The notes beneath the pieces were generated by a model. It saw only the letters and a list, made by a program, of their open reading frames with translations. It did no database searches and was not told the origin of the DNA. The position numbers were made by a program, and so were the translations under genes. This document shows positions 17,567-26,221 of a stretch of DNA of 64,000 bases, one piece after another. The DNA is from Kitasatospora cineracea (GTDB lineage Bacteria > Actinomycetota > Actinomycetes > Streptomycetales > Streptomycetaceae), in contig NZ_RJVJ01000004.1 in the NCBI RefSeq assembly GCF_003751605.1, positions 57,321-121,320 on the forward strand, given 5' to 3'. Within the stretch, counting starts at the first letter, position 1. Every line of letters starts with the position of its first letter.

Positions 17567-19075
17567 TCAGAAGGCGGCGAAGTACTCGCGCTGCTCCCAC
17601 TCGGTGACCTGCCCGGGCGCGGGGGCGGCCTGCCGGGCCCACGCCTCGTAGCGGCCGGCCTCGCTCGCCTTGAGCTTGGCCAGGCAGGCGGCCAGCGGCG
17701 CGCCCAGCAGCCGCTCGGCCCGGCCGGCGGCGAAGGCGTCCAGCGCCTCGCGCAGCGACTGCGGGACGATGTCCGACCCGCCGCCGGGCTGCGCGCCGCC
17801 GGCCGGCTCGGGGGCGCCGTCGAGCCCCTCGAGGCCGGCGAACAGCTGGGCCGCGACGGCCAGGTACGGGTTGGCCGCGGGTTCGCCGATCCGGTTCTCC
17901 AGGTGCGCTCCGGCGCCGCTGCCGACCATCCGGAGCATCGCGGTGCGGTCCTCCAGGCTGAGCCCGACCCGGGTGGGCGACAGGGCGTGCTGCGCGGAGA
18001 GCCGGTGGTAGCCGTTGACGGTGGGGACGGAGAGCAGGAACAGCTCGCGCAGCCAGGACTGCAGGCCCTGGGCGTACGCCTTGCCCTCCGGCGACAGGCC
18101 CGCCGACAGGCCCTCGGCGCCGAACAGGTTGCGGCCGGTGGCGTCCTCCAGCACGGACTGGTTGAGGTGCCAGCCGCTGGGGTCGGCGCCCTCGATGCCG
18201 GGCAGCGACATGAACGAGGCGTGGTGGCCGCGGCGGGCGCACCACTGCTTGGTGAAGGTGCGGAACAGCAGCATCGCGTCGGCGGTGTCCAGCGCGGACA
18301 TCGGGTCGAAGGTGGTCTCCACCTGCCCGGGGCCCATCTCGTGCTCCATCGAGCGCAGCGGCAGGCCGAGCGCGAGCAGGTCCAGGGCCAGCGGGTCGGT
18401 CAGCGGGGCGACCGTGTCGTAGGCGCTGTCCAGGTTGAACTGGTAGCCGGAGTTCATCGCCGCCACCCGGGGCGCCGGGCCCTGCCGGCCGAAGCCGTTG
18501 CCCGCGTTGCCCGGGTCGTCGTCGAGCCGCCGGCTGAGGTACCACTCGACCTCCAGGCCGAGCACCGGGCTCAGGCCCCGCTCCGCGTACCGGGCCAGCA
18601 CCCGGTGCAGCACGCCGCGCGAGGACAGCGGGTGCGGGGTGCCGTCGCGCAGGTACTCGTCGCCGACCACCCAGGCGGTGACCGGCCCGCCGCCGCCGGG
18701 CAGCACCTGGAAGGTCAGCGGGTCGGGCACCAGGACGAAGTTGCCCAGGCCCGCGAGCTCCTCGACGCCCGTGCCGTGCTCGCCGCGGTAGTCCACCGCG
18801 GTGGTGCAGGCGGTGTCCTTGAGGAACGGGCCGGGGCTGTAGTTCATCCCGTTGCGCAGCACGCCGCGGAAGGTCCGGGCGGTCAGCGTCTTGGAGCGGG
18901 CGAGGCCGTGCGGGTCGCCGAAGGCGAGGCGGACGAAGTCGACCCCGTCGAGGGCGGCCTCGATCCGCTCGGCCGCGGCGGTCTGCGCCGCGTTCCACAG
19001 GCCGTGGCCGGCGACGAACGAGGCGGTCCCGACGCTGCCCTCGGCGGCGGGCGTCGACCATGACCTGGAGAACAC
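17567..19075 (-). CDS. Glutamine-synthetase-like ligase (FzmN/KinL-like, glutamyl-hydrazide former)
   Basis: A 502-aa glutamine synthetase family protein: beta-grasp N-domain (FVRLAFGDPHGLARSKTL), catalytic segments LGLEVEWYLSRR, QVETTFDPMSALDTAD and GAHLENRIGEPAANPYLA. In FzmN the same fold ligates hydrazine to glutamate, producing a glutamyl-hydrazide carrier. The GTG start at 19075 follows GAAAGGA by six bases. It is 36 bases upstream of the lyase and 46 downstream of the large unknown protein, all in one transcript. Alternatives are a gamma-glutamylamine synthetase for another amine. Confidence 0.85.
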   Translation of the reverse strand: MFSRSWSTPAAEGSVGTASFVAGHGLWNAAQTAAAERIEAALDGVDFVRLAFGDPHGLARSKTLTARTFRGVLRNGMNYSPGPFLKDTACTTAVDYRGEHGTGVEELAGLGNFVLVPDPLTFQVLPGGGGPVTAWVVGDEYLRDGTPHPLSSRGVLHRVLARYAERGLSPVLGLEVEWYLSRRLDDDPGNAGNGFGRQGPAPRVAAMNSGYQFNLDSAYDTVAPLTDPLALDLLALGLPLRSMEHEMGPGQVETTFDPMSALDTADAMLLFRTFTKQWCARRGHHASFMSLPGIEGADPSGWHLNQSVLEDATGRNLFGAEGLSAGLSPEGKAYAQGLQSWLRELFLLSVPTVNGYHRLSAQHALSPTRVGLSLEDRTAMLRMVGSGAGAHLENRIGEPAANPYLAVAAQLFAGLEGLDGAPEPAGGAQPGGGSDIVPQSLREALDAFAAGRAERLLGAPLAACLAKLKASEAGRYEAWARQAAPAPGQVTEWEQREYFAAF

Positions 19076-19121
19076 GTGGCGTCCTTTCGGCGGGAGGGTG
19101 GGGGCGGGCGCGGCCGGCGGC

Positions 19122-21056
19122 TCAGGCGACCCGCAGCCGCGGCCGTCCGGCGCCGGCCGCCTCGACCGGGGTGCCGGTGACGCTCCGCCAGTGCCACTCG
19201 GAGTCGAAGGAGGTGACCTCGGCCTGCTCGCCCTGCTCGGCGAGGGCCGCCGCCTGCGAGGTCGACCGGGCGATGAACCCGGAGACCTTGTGCACGGCGA
19301 GCATCTCCTGCTCGGTGAACGGCGTGCCGGCGCAGCGCAGCACCCGCATGTCCATGAACCCGTTGAACCGCCGGCCGAGCACCTCGACCGCGTGCGGGCT
19401 GCGGATGGTGAACCGGACCATGTTGTTGACGTGGCCGTGGTGGTGCTGGTCGGAGAAGTGCGCGATGTCGGGGATGACGGGCGGCACGAAGTGGTCGCGT
19501 CCCAGCACCGCGTCGGTCCGCGGCAGGTTGCCCGCGATGAAGTGCCAGGAGTTGTACTGCATCCGCGAGGACATCGCCCAGGCGGTGTCGGCGACCGAGG
19601 AGATCGAGCCGCCGAAGTGCCGGGCGGCGTCCGCGGAGGGCACCACGCAGCAGAAGAAGTCGGTGATGCCCCATTTGGTGATGCCGTCCCAGTCCTCCGC
19701 GCGCAGCGCGCGGACCAGGGCGGGCAGCGAGCGCAGGCCGCGGCTCATGGTGAAGTCCGCGTCCAGGGCGTCGGTGGTCGCGGCGACGGCCTCGTGGACG
19801 ACCGCCTCCAGCCCGGTGTCGAACGCGCCGTGCGGGCGGGCCAGCCAGAGCGGGTCGGTGCCCGGCGCGGGGCGCAGCTCGTCCAGCGAGCCGCCGGTCA
19901 GCGGCAGCGCGCCCAGCAGCCGCTCGGTGACCTGCCGGTCCAGGGCGGTGGCCCGCTCGCCGTACGGGGCGGCGGCCTTCTCCACCTTGTGGATCAGGGC
20001 GCCGTGGATCTCCCGGTAGAGCTGGACGCTGCCGGCCACCTCGGGCCGGTGCGCGCCGAGCGCCTCGGCCAGCGCCATCAGGTCCTCGACGCCCTCGGAG
20101 GGGGCGGCGGGGATCCGCTCGGCGCCGAGCGCGCCGTTGTAGGTGCGGCGGGTGCGCTCCAGCAGCTGGCCGACGTTGTCCAGGGTCAGCTGGGAGCCGT
20201 TGGCCTCCTCGATCCGGCCGTAGCCGGCCGAGCGGATCAGCAGCGCGATGCCGACGATCATGATCGCGTCGTGGTCGGACCACAGCTGCAGCGGCATGCC
20301 GACCAGGCTGCTGAGGGCGCAGTCCGGGTGGCCGGGCCACAGGGTCTTGCCGGTGACGTTGTTGGTGTCCCGGAAGTTCGTGTACTGGTTGTCCTCGATG
20401 TACAGCATGAACGGGGCGGTGCGCTGGGCGGCCTCGGTCAGCTGGGCGAGCAGCGCGTCGCGGCCCTCCGGGCCCTGGCGCTCCAGCCAGCGGCGGCTGT
20501 CCGCGGCGGCGTCGGCGAAGCGCTGCTCGGCCGCGGCCAGCTCGCGCTGGAAGTCGGCCAGGTGCTGCTCGGTCCAGGACAGCCGCAGGACGCCGGAGAC
20601 CAGCTTGTGCTGCTTGGCCAGCGGCGGGCGGGAGGGGACCCGCACCACGACCCGGCCGCTGGTGGTCAGGCCCAGCTCGCCGAGGAACGCGCCGCGCCCG
20701 TCCGCGGCGGCGTCCGCGTCCTCGTCGGCCCCGGTGTGCTGCTCGGCCCGGCCCAGGCCGGCCACGATCCGCAGCGCGGCGGCGTCCGCCGAGCGCAGGC
20801 CGCCCAGCTGGACCTCGGCCGGGACCCGGCCGTCGAGGGTGAGCAGGACGTCGAGGGCCGCCCGGGTGTCGGCGGCCCGGCCGGCCTTGCGCCAGACCTC
20901 GGCGAGCAGGCCGGGGAAGCCGGCGTCCTCCTCGCGCACCCGGTCCGGCTTGACGGCGGCACCGGCCACGGTGCCCAGCCGGCTGGGGCGGCGGCTGAGG
21001 CGCTTGCGGGCGTTGGCACTGCGACGCGAGAGGTCGCGCGGCGCGGACTCGGTCAT
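19122..21056 (-). CDS. Large conserved protein of unknown function in the hydrazine cassette (KinJ-like position)
   Basis: A 644-aa protein I cannot assign to an enzyme family. Features: a basic N-terminus (SRRSANARKRLSRRPSRLG), a helical first half, a central segment rich in aromatic/Asn residues (FMLYIEDNQYTNFRDTNNVTG) and, near the C-terminus, a histidine cluster HFSDQHHHGHVNNMVRF that could bind metal or heme. No signal peptide. It overlaps the ferredoxin gene by ATGA and precedes the ligase. From memory, kinamycin-type cassettes carry a conserved hypothetical protein in this neighbourhood. With a ferredoxin as immediate partner, a redox step such as reductive N-N bond formation from nitrite is a testable guess. 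Confidence 0.72.
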   Translation of the reverse strand: MTESAPRDLSRRSANARKRLSRRPSRLGTVAGAAVKPDRVREEDAGFPGLLAEVWRKAGRAADTRAALDVLLTLDGRVPAEVQLGGLRSADAAALRIVAGLGRAEQHTGADEDADAAADGRGAFLGELGLTTSGRVVVRVPSRPPLAKQHKLVSGVLRLSWTEQHLADFQRELAAAEQRFADAAADSRRWLERQGPEGRDALLAQLTEAAQRTAPFMLYIEDNQYTNFRDTNNVTGKTLWPGHPDCALSSLVGMPLQLWSDHDAIMIVGIALLIRSAGYGRIEEANGSQLTLDNVGQLLERTRRTYNGALGAERIPAAPSEGVEDLMALAEALGAHRPEVAGSVQLYREIHGALIHKVEKAAAPYGERATALDRQVTERLLGALPLTGGSLDELRPAPGTDPLWLARPHGAFDTGLEAVVHEAVAATTDALDADFTMSRGLRSLPALVRALRAEDWDGITKWGITDFFCCVVPSADAARHFGGSISSVADTAWAMSSRMQYNSWHFIAGNLPRTDAVLGRDHFVPPVIPDIAHFSDQHHHGHVNNMVRFTIRSPHAVEVLGRRFNGFMDMRVLRCAGTPFTEQEMLAVHKVSGFIARSTSQAAALAEQGEQAEVTSFDSEWHWRSVTGTPVEAAGAGRPRLRVA

Positions 21057-21388
21057 GCGGCACCTTCTGCGGTGAGTTCGATGTGGTTCCACATCGCGTC
21101 GTCGGTGGGCTTCCAGTCCTCGTCGACGTAGATGCAGTCGACGGGGCATTCCAGTACGCAGGAGGGGCAGCCCGAGCACAGCTCGGGAATGATCACGACG
21201 TCGAGGCCGCGGTCGAAGATGGCGCCGAACTCCTCCGGGCAGCTGCGCAGGCACGTGTCGCAGGTGATGCACTCGGAGATCTCGATGCGGCGCGGGGGTT
21301 TCTTCCAGTTGTCGGCGCGGCTGCGCGTGGCGATCCGCAGGTTCCGCCCGGGCGCCGAGGCCGGGGAATCGCTGTTTTCCACGGGCAT
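21053..21388 (-). CDS. 2x[4Fe-4S] ferredoxin
   Basis: A 111-aa protein with two cluster motifs: C40-x2-C43-x2-C46-x3-C50P and C71-x2-C74-x2-C77-x3-C81P, the bacterial two-cluster pattern, preceded by a basic 35-residue extension. It donates low-potential electrons, most likely to the co-translated 644-aa protein or another oxidoreductase of the cassette. Similar ferredoxins belong to kinamycin/lomaiviticin diazo cassettes. It is first in the leftward operon running to the regulator at 13685. Confidence 0.9.
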   Translation of the reverse strand: MPVENSDSPASAPGRNLRIATRSRADNWKKPPRRIEISECITCDTCLRSCPEEFGAIFDRGLDVVIIPELCSGCPSCVLECPVDCIYVDEDWKPTDDAMWNHIELTAEGAA

Positions 21389-21516
21389 GAGAACCTTTCG
21401 ACATCGTGTCGACCACTGCTCGAACGGACATCTTCAGACTCACGGAGTTCTCTCGACCGTCTCCGGAATTCCGATCGGAGGTTGCTGGAGAACGGCCCGC
21501 GCCGAACACGCGGAAA
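21389..21516 (-). promoter_or_regulatory. Promoter region of the ferredoxin operon with a small palindrome
   Basis: A gene-free stretch upstream of the ferredoxin gene, less GC-rich than its surroundings. Next to its ribosome binding site lies CGACATCGTGTCG (21399-21411), a 5-bp inverted repeat with a 3-nt centre that could bind a regulator. Promoter boxes were not assigned. Confidence 0.45.
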
Positions 21517-21555
21517 CGGGGCGGCGGCGGCGCCCGGTGCGCCGCTGCCGCCCCG
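21517..21555 (-). terminator. 16-bp hairpin ending the ebo/FAD hydroxylase operon
   Basis: Bases 21517-21532 pair with 21540-21555 with one mismatch around a 7-nt loop, just after the hydroxylase stop at 21572. It marks the boundary between the ebo transcript and the hydrazine-cassette transcript. Confidence 0.65.
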
Positions 21556-21571
21556 TCGGGGGTGGGTCCCG

Positions 21572-22750
21572 CTACCTCGCCGCGGCCTGCGCCGGCTCCC
21601 GCTCCACGTCGTGGCGCTGCACCCAGGCGATGTCCTGCACCATCGAGGACACCTCGCCCTCCCGGCGCCCGCCCAGGCGCTGCGAGCCGCCGCCCAGCGA
21701 CTCCGCGCGCACCCGCGAGGTGTGCTCCAGGCGCAGCTCCTGGTAGCGGGCCAGCGCCCCGGCGACGCCCTCCGGGCCCTCGCCGCGGCCGGCCAGGCAG
21801 GAGGCCAGCACGACCGCGTCCTCGAACGCCTGGCTGGCGCCCTGCCCGTAGTGCGGCAGCATCGGGTGCGCCGCGTCCCCGAGCAGGGTGGTGCGGGCGG
21901 TGCTCCAGCGCGCCAGCGGCTCGCGGTCGAACAGCGACCAGTGGCCGGCCCCGGTGGCCGCGGCCAGCAGGCGGCGGACCGCCGGGTCCCAGTCGGCGAA
22001 GGCCGCCGCCAGGTCCGCCGGGTCGGCCCGCCGGCTCCAGGAGTCCCCGGCGGTGCCGGTGTCCGGCACCACCGCGACGAAGGACATCTCCCGGCCCGCC
22101 CGCACCGGGCAGGCCAGCACCCGGGCGTCCGGGCCGGTCCAGATGTACATGTGCTCCGCGGAGAGGTCCGGCACCAGCTCGGCGGGCACCACGCCGCGGA
22201 CGGCCGCGGTGCCCGCGAACACCGGGCGCTCGTCCCCGGCCAGCGCCCGGCGCACCACCGAGTGCACGCCGTCCGCGCCGACCAGCACGTCGGCCCGGCG
22301 GCTGGTGCCGTCGGCGAAGTCGATCCGCACCCCGTCCGCGTCCTCCGCGAAGCCGGTGCAGCGCAGGCCCAGGTGCACCGATCCGGCCGGCACCTGGTCG
22401 GCCAGGATCCGGTGCAGGTCGGCCCGGTGCAGGGTGTAGTGCGGGGCGCCGAACTCCGCCTCCCAGGCCGCGCCCATCGGCTGGGCCGCCACCGTCCGGC
22501 CGCTGTCCCACAGCCGCACCTGCAGGGTCTGCGGCCGCACCGCGACCTCCCGCAGCCGCCCGGCCAGGCCGAGGCGGTGCAGCAGCCGGCTCCCGTTGGG
22601 GGCCAGGTGCAGGCCCGCCCCGACCTCGGAGAGCACCGGCGCCTGCTCGTACACCTGGGGGTCGAACCCGGCCCGCCGCAGCGCCGCCGCCGCCGCCAGG
22701 CCGCCGATGCCGGCCCCCGCCACCGCCACCCGCAGGGTGGATCCGTCCAT
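21572..22750 (-). CDS. FAD-dependent monooxygenase (salicylate / 6-hydroxynicotinate hydroxylase type)
   Basis: A 392-aa single-component flavoprotein hydroxylase: VAVAGAGIGGLAAAAAL (GxGxxG) at the N-terminus, VLVGADGVHSVVRRAL (DG motif) and TLLGDAAHPMLPHYGQGASQAFEDA (GD motif). It lacks the thioredoxin-like tail of the polyketide hydroxylases and belongs to the family acting on monocyclic aromatic acids. It lies 62 bases after the EboF-like gene and ends the ebo operon, so it may act on the metabolite that the ebo system handles. ATG 22750 has AGGAG upstream. Confidence 0.88.
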   Translation of the reverse strand: MDGSTLRVAVAGAGIGGLAAAAALRRAGFDPQVYEQAPVLSEVGAGLHLAPNGSRLLHRLGLAGRLREVAVRPQTLQVRLWDSGRTVAAQPMGAAWEAEFGAPHYTLHRADLHRILADQVPAGSVHLGLRCTGFAEDADGVRIDFADGTSRRADVLVGADGVHSVVRRALAGDERPVFAGTAAVRGVVPAELVPDLSAEHMYIWTGPDARVLACPVRAGREMSFVAVVPDTGTAGDSWSRRADPADLAAAFADWDPAVRRLLAAATGAGHWSLFDREPLARWSTARTTLLGDAAHPMLPHYGQGASQAFEDAVVLASCLAGRGEGPEGVAGALARYQELRLEHTSRVRAESLGGGSQRLGGRREGEVSSMVQDIAWVQRHDVEREPAQAAAR

Positions 22751-22812
22751 CTGTCCGCTCCTCGTGCGTCGTGTGTGTCGTGTCGTCCGGACCGGGGGCC
22801 GCGGCCCCCGGC

Positions 22813-24192
22813 TCACAGTCCGGCCAGTCGCAGCAGCAGCCGCTTCACCTCGGTGGCGTGCACCCGCCCGTCGAGCGCCCCGGGTTCGGAGCACAGCACC
22901 ACCGGGCCGTCCTCGTCCCGCTCCGGCAGGCGCCCGTGGCTGCCCCGCACCGGGGCGGGGTCGAGAGGGACGACCGCCATCCGGTAGCGCAGGCCGGCCT
23001 TCTTGCGGGCCAGCGCCGCGGCGGCCCGCACCCGCACGTACGGGTCCTCGGGGTCCATGAACAGCTCGGCCGGGTCGTAGCCGGGCTTGCGGTGGATCTC
23101 GACCAGCCGCGCGAAGTCGGGGGCCCGGGCGTCGTCCAGCCAGTAGTAGTAGGTGAACCAGGCGTCCGGTTCGGCGACCGCCACCAGCTCGCCCGCCCGC
23201 GGGTGGTCCAGGCCGTGCTCCTTCTTGCCCCGCTCGTCGAGCAGCAGGTCGACGCCGGGCAGGCCGGCGAGCGCGGCCCGGGCCGCCTCCAGGTCCTCGG
23301 GGCGGCGGACGTAGACGTGCGCGACCTGGTGGTCGGCCACCGCGAACGCCCGGGAGGCCGCCGGGTCCAGGTACTCCATGCCGTCCTGGGTGTGCACCTC
23401 CAGCAGCCCGGCGCGGCGCAGCGCCCGGTTGACGTCGACCGGGCGGGTGGCCCGGGTGATGCCGTACTCGGACAGCACCACCACGCCGCGGCCCAGGGCG
23501 CGGGCCTCCTCCAGCAGCGGCGCCACCACCTCGTCGAGCTCGGCGGCGGCCCGGTGCGAGCGGGGGTCGTCGGGGCCGAAGCGCTGCAGGTCGTAGTCGA
23601 GGTGCGGCAGGTAGCAGAGCGTCAGGTCGGGGCGGCGGGTGCGCAGCACGTGCCCGGTGGCCTCGGCGATCCAGCGGCTGGAGGCCAGGCCCGCGCCCGG
23701 CCCCCAGTACTGGAACAGCGGGAACGGGCCGAACAGGCCGACCAGTTCGTCGTGCAGCTCGGCGGGCCGGGTGTAGCAGTCGGGCTCCTTGCGGCCGTCC
23801 GCGTAGTAGACCGGCCGGGGGGTGACGGTGAAGTCGGTGTCGGCGCCCATCGCGTACCACCAGCAGATGTTGGCGACGGTGTAGCCGGGGTGGGCGCGCC
23901 GGGCCTCGTCCCACAGCTTCTCGCCCTGCACCAGGGCGTTGTGCTGCCGCCACAGCAGCACCTCGCCGAGGTCGCGGAAGTACCAGCCGTTGCCGACGAC
24001 GCCGTGCCCGGCCGGGGTGGCGCCGGTCAGGAAGGTGGCCTGGGCGGTGCAGGTCACGGCGGGCAGCACCGGGTCCAGCGGGGCGGTGGAGCCGGCGCGG
24101 GCGAAGGCGCTCAGGGCGGGCATGTGCGCGAGCAGGCCCGGGGTGAGGCCGACCACGTCCAGCACCAGCAGCGGGTTCGGGGCGGCGGTCAC
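22813..24192 (-). CDS. eboF: EboF-like phosphodiesterase / nucleotide pyrophosphatase (alkaline phosphatase superfamily)
   Basis: A 459-aa protein of the NPP branch of the alkaline phosphatase superfamily: first metal aspartate D12 (LLVLDVVGLTP), the nucleophile region PAVTCTAQATFLTG (Thr about 47) and GHGVVGNGWYF, then conserved segments LCYLPHLDYDLQRFGP, VVLSEYGITRA and VADHQVAHVYV supplying the remaining metal ligands. It cleaves a phosphodiester or pyrophosphate bond. EboF in cyanobacterial ebo clusters belongs to this family. GTG 24192 overlaps the EboE stop (GTGA). Confidence 0.83.
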   Translation of the reverse strand: MTAAPNPLLVLDVVGLTPGLLAHMPALSAFARAGSTAPLDPVLPAVTCTAQATFLTGATPAGHGVVGNGWYFRDLGEVLLWRQHNALVQGEKLWDEARRAHPGYTVANICWWYAMGADTDFTVTPRPVYYADGRKEPDCYTRPAELHDELVGLFGPFPLFQYWGPGAGLASSRWIAEATGHVLRTRRPDLTLCYLPHLDYDLQRFGPDDPRSHRAAAELDEVVAPLLEEARALGRGVVVLSEYGITRATRPVDVNRALRRAGLLEVHTQDGMEYLDPAASRAFAVADHQVAHVYVRRPEDLEAARAALAGLPGVDLLLDERGKKEHGLDHPRAGELVAVAEPDAWFTYYYWLDDARAPDFARLVEIHRKPGYDPAELFMDPEDPYVRVRAAAALARKKAGLRYRMAVVPLDPAPVRGSHGRLPERDEDGPVVLCSEPGALDGRVHATEVKRLLLRLAGL

Positions 24193-25355
24193 GGCGACTC
24201 CTTGAGTCCCAGGTCGACCAGCAGGTCGCGGGCGAGGGCGAGTTCGGCGGCGATGCCGTCGGCGAGTTCGGCGTCGGTGCGCGGGCGCAGGCCGGGCGGC
24301 AGCGCCTGCCAGGTGTAGGTCTCCACCTCCAGGTGCCGGGTGAGCGCCCGCTCGCCGCCGACCAGGCCGGCCAGCGCGCCGCGCAGCACCGGCAGGGTGG
24401 AGGCCAGCGGCCCGTCCGGCTCGGCGTGCAGCGGGACGTGCACGTGCACCCGCCACGGGGCGCCGCCCGGCAGCCGCCCGGCCAGGGCCTGGCCGAGGTC
24501 GTCGGTGCCGAGCAGCCCGCCGGGCCCGCGGGTGCGGGTCTGGTGCAGGAAGCGCGGCTCGGCGAACTCGGCGAGCGCGGCGCGGACCTCCGGCCGGTCG
24601 GGGTGCTCGGCGTGCAGCGCGGCGGACAGCTGCGCCTTGACCACCGGCACGCCGGCCGCGGCCAGCCGGCCGAGGGCGGCGGCCGGGTCCTCGAAGGAGG
24701 TGGCGAGGTGGCAGGTGTCCACGCAGATCCCGACCCGGGGCGAGCCGACCGCCTGCAGCGGGCCGACCGCGTCCGCGGTGGTCTCGACGGCGCAGCCCGG
24801 TTCCGGTTCGAGGCCGACCCGGATCGAGCGGCCGGTGCGCTCGGCGAGCTCGTCCAGCCGGTCGCCGAGCTCGGCCAGCGCGGCCCGGGCGGTCTCGGCG
24901 TCGACGGCGCCGAAGGGCGCGCGCCAGGCCAGCGGCAGGGTGGAGACGGTGCCCTCGGTGACGTCCTCGGGCAGCAGCGCGGCCAGCAGCCGGGCCAGGT
25001 CCAGGGTGTAGGCCAGGCGCTGCGGGTGGGTCCAGTCGGGCCGGTAGACGCGGTACTTGACCACCTCGGCGCCGAAGCCGCGGTACGGGAAGCCGTTGAG
25101 GGTGACGACCTCCAGGCCGCGCCGGTCGAGTTCGGCGCGCAGCGCGTCCACCAGCCGCCGGTCGGCGGTGAGCGCGCGGGCGGCGTCCGCGGCCAGCCAG
25201 AGCCCGACGCCCAGCCGGTCCGCGCCCAGCCGCCGCCGCACCGGTTCGCAGTGCTCGCCCAGCTGGGCGAGCACGCCCTCGTAGGTCTCGGCGCGGTGCA
25301 CGTTGGTGCAGTAGGCGAGGTGGACGGTGGAGCCGTCCGGGTGGGCGAAGCGCAT
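24189..25355 (-). CDS. eboE: Metabolite traffic protein EboE (TIM-barrel, sugar-phosphate-isomerase-like)
   Basis: A 388-aa protein with the EboE hallmarks VHLAYCTNVHRAETYEGVL at the start and GLEPEPGCAVET and VGICVDTCHLATSFEDP in the barrel; His/Asp/Glu residues on the strands resemble xylose-isomerase-like metal sites. In Nostoc the ebo cluster is needed to move the scytonemin monomer to the periplasm. The biochemical reaction is unknown. It starts three bases after the TatD-like stop and overlaps the EboF-like gene. Confidence 0.87.
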   Translation of the reverse strand: MRFAHPDGSTVHLAYCTNVHRAETYEGVLAQLGEHCEPVRRRLGADRLGVGLWLAADAARALTADRRLVDALRAELDRRGLEVVTLNGFPYRGFGAEVVKYRVYRPDWTHPQRLAYTLDLARLLAALLPEDVTEGTVSTLPLAWRAPFGAVDAETARAALAELGDRLDELAERTGRSIRVGLEPEPGCAVETTADAVGPLQAVGSPRVGICVDTCHLATSFEDPAAALGRLAAAGVPVVKAQLSAALHAEHPDRPEVRAALAEFAEPRFLHQTRTRGPGGLLGTDDLGQALAGRLPGGAPWRVHVHVPLHAEPDGPLASTLPVLRGALAGLVGGERALTRHLEVETYTWQALPPGLRPRTDAELADGIAAELALARDLLVDLGLKESP

Positions 25356-25358
25356 CGG

Positions 25359-26210
25359 CTACTCGCCCCCGCGCAGCACCGAGTTGCCCTCGTGCAGGGC
25401 GCCCGCGGCGGCGGCCGGGCCGAGGTCCAGGCGGCCGCCGAGGCCGTAGAACTCCACCGGGTTGCGCCACAGCACCCGGTCGACGTCGTCGTCGGAGAAC
25501 CCGGCGCGCAGCATCGCCTCGCCGGTGCGCACGGTCTTCAGCGGGTCGCTGCGGCCCCAGTCGGCGGCCGAGTTGACCAGCACCCGCTCGGGCCCGTACT
25601 CGGCGAGGATCGCCACCATGCGCTGCTCGTCCATCTTGGTGTCCGGGTAGACGGAGAAGCCGAGCCAGCAGCCGGCGTCCTTGGCCGCCTCGACGGTGGT
25701 CTCGTTGAGGTGGTCGAGCAGTACCCGCTCGGGGTCGAGGGCCGACTCGCGGACCACGTCGACGGTGCGGCGCAGGCCGGTGAGCTTGTCCCGGTGCGGG
25801 GTGTGCACCAGCGCGGGCAGGCCGTGGTCGGCGGCGAGCTGCAGCTGGGCGGCCAGCGCGTGGTCCTCGGCGGGCGTCATCGAGTCGTAGCCGATCTCGC
25901 CGACCGCGACCACGGAGTCCTTCACCAGGTAGCGGGGCAGCTCCTCGAGGACCTCCGTGCAGCGCGGGTCGTTGGCCTCCTTCGGGTTGAGCGCCAGCGC
26001 GCAGTGGTGCGCGACGCCGAACTGGGCGGCCCGGAACGGCTCCCAGCCCAGCAGGGCGTCGAAGTAGTCGTAGAAGCTGGCGGGCGAGGTCCGCGGCTGG
26101 CCCAGCCAGAACGCGGGCTCGACGACGGCCAGCACGCCGGCGGCGCGCATCGCCTCGTAGTCGTCGGTGGTCCGGGAGGTCATGTGGATGTGGGGGTCGA
26201 AGATGCGCAT
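25359..26210 (-). CDS. eboB: TatD-family metal-dependent hydrolase (EboB)
   Basis: A 283-aa amidohydrolase-fold protein: DPHIHMTSRTTDDYEAM (HxH metal motif), VVAVGEIGYDSM (TatD glutamate), PALVHTPHRDK and LLDHLNETTVE (further histidines), and VLVNSAADWGRSD (final aspartate). It is the TatD component found in ebo clusters. Substrate unknown. ATG 26210 has GAGGAG upstream; it follows EboA by 11 bases. Confidence 0.87.
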   Translation of the reverse strand: MRIFDPHIHMTSRTTDDYEAMRAAGVLAVVEPAFWLGQPRTSPASFYDYFDALLGWEPFRAAQFGVAHHCALALNPKEANDPRCTEVLEELPRYLVKDSVVAVGEIGYDSMTPAEDHALAAQLQLAADHGLPALVHTPHRDKLTGLRRTVDVVRESALDPERVLLDHLNETTVEAAKDAGCWLGFSVYPDTKMDEQRMVAILAEYGPERVLVNSAADWGRSDPLKTVRTGEAMLRAGFSDDDVDRVLWRNPVEFYGLGGRLDLGPAAAAGALHEGNSVLRGGE

Positions 26211-26221
26211 GGGTGTTCTCC

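Noticed and set aside
15803..19063. Long plus-strand frame opposite the lyase and ligase genes
   Set aside because: The minus strand encodes full-length lyase and glutamine-synthetase-like proteins with active-site signatures; the plus frame has only His/Gln/Arg/Val-rich noise.
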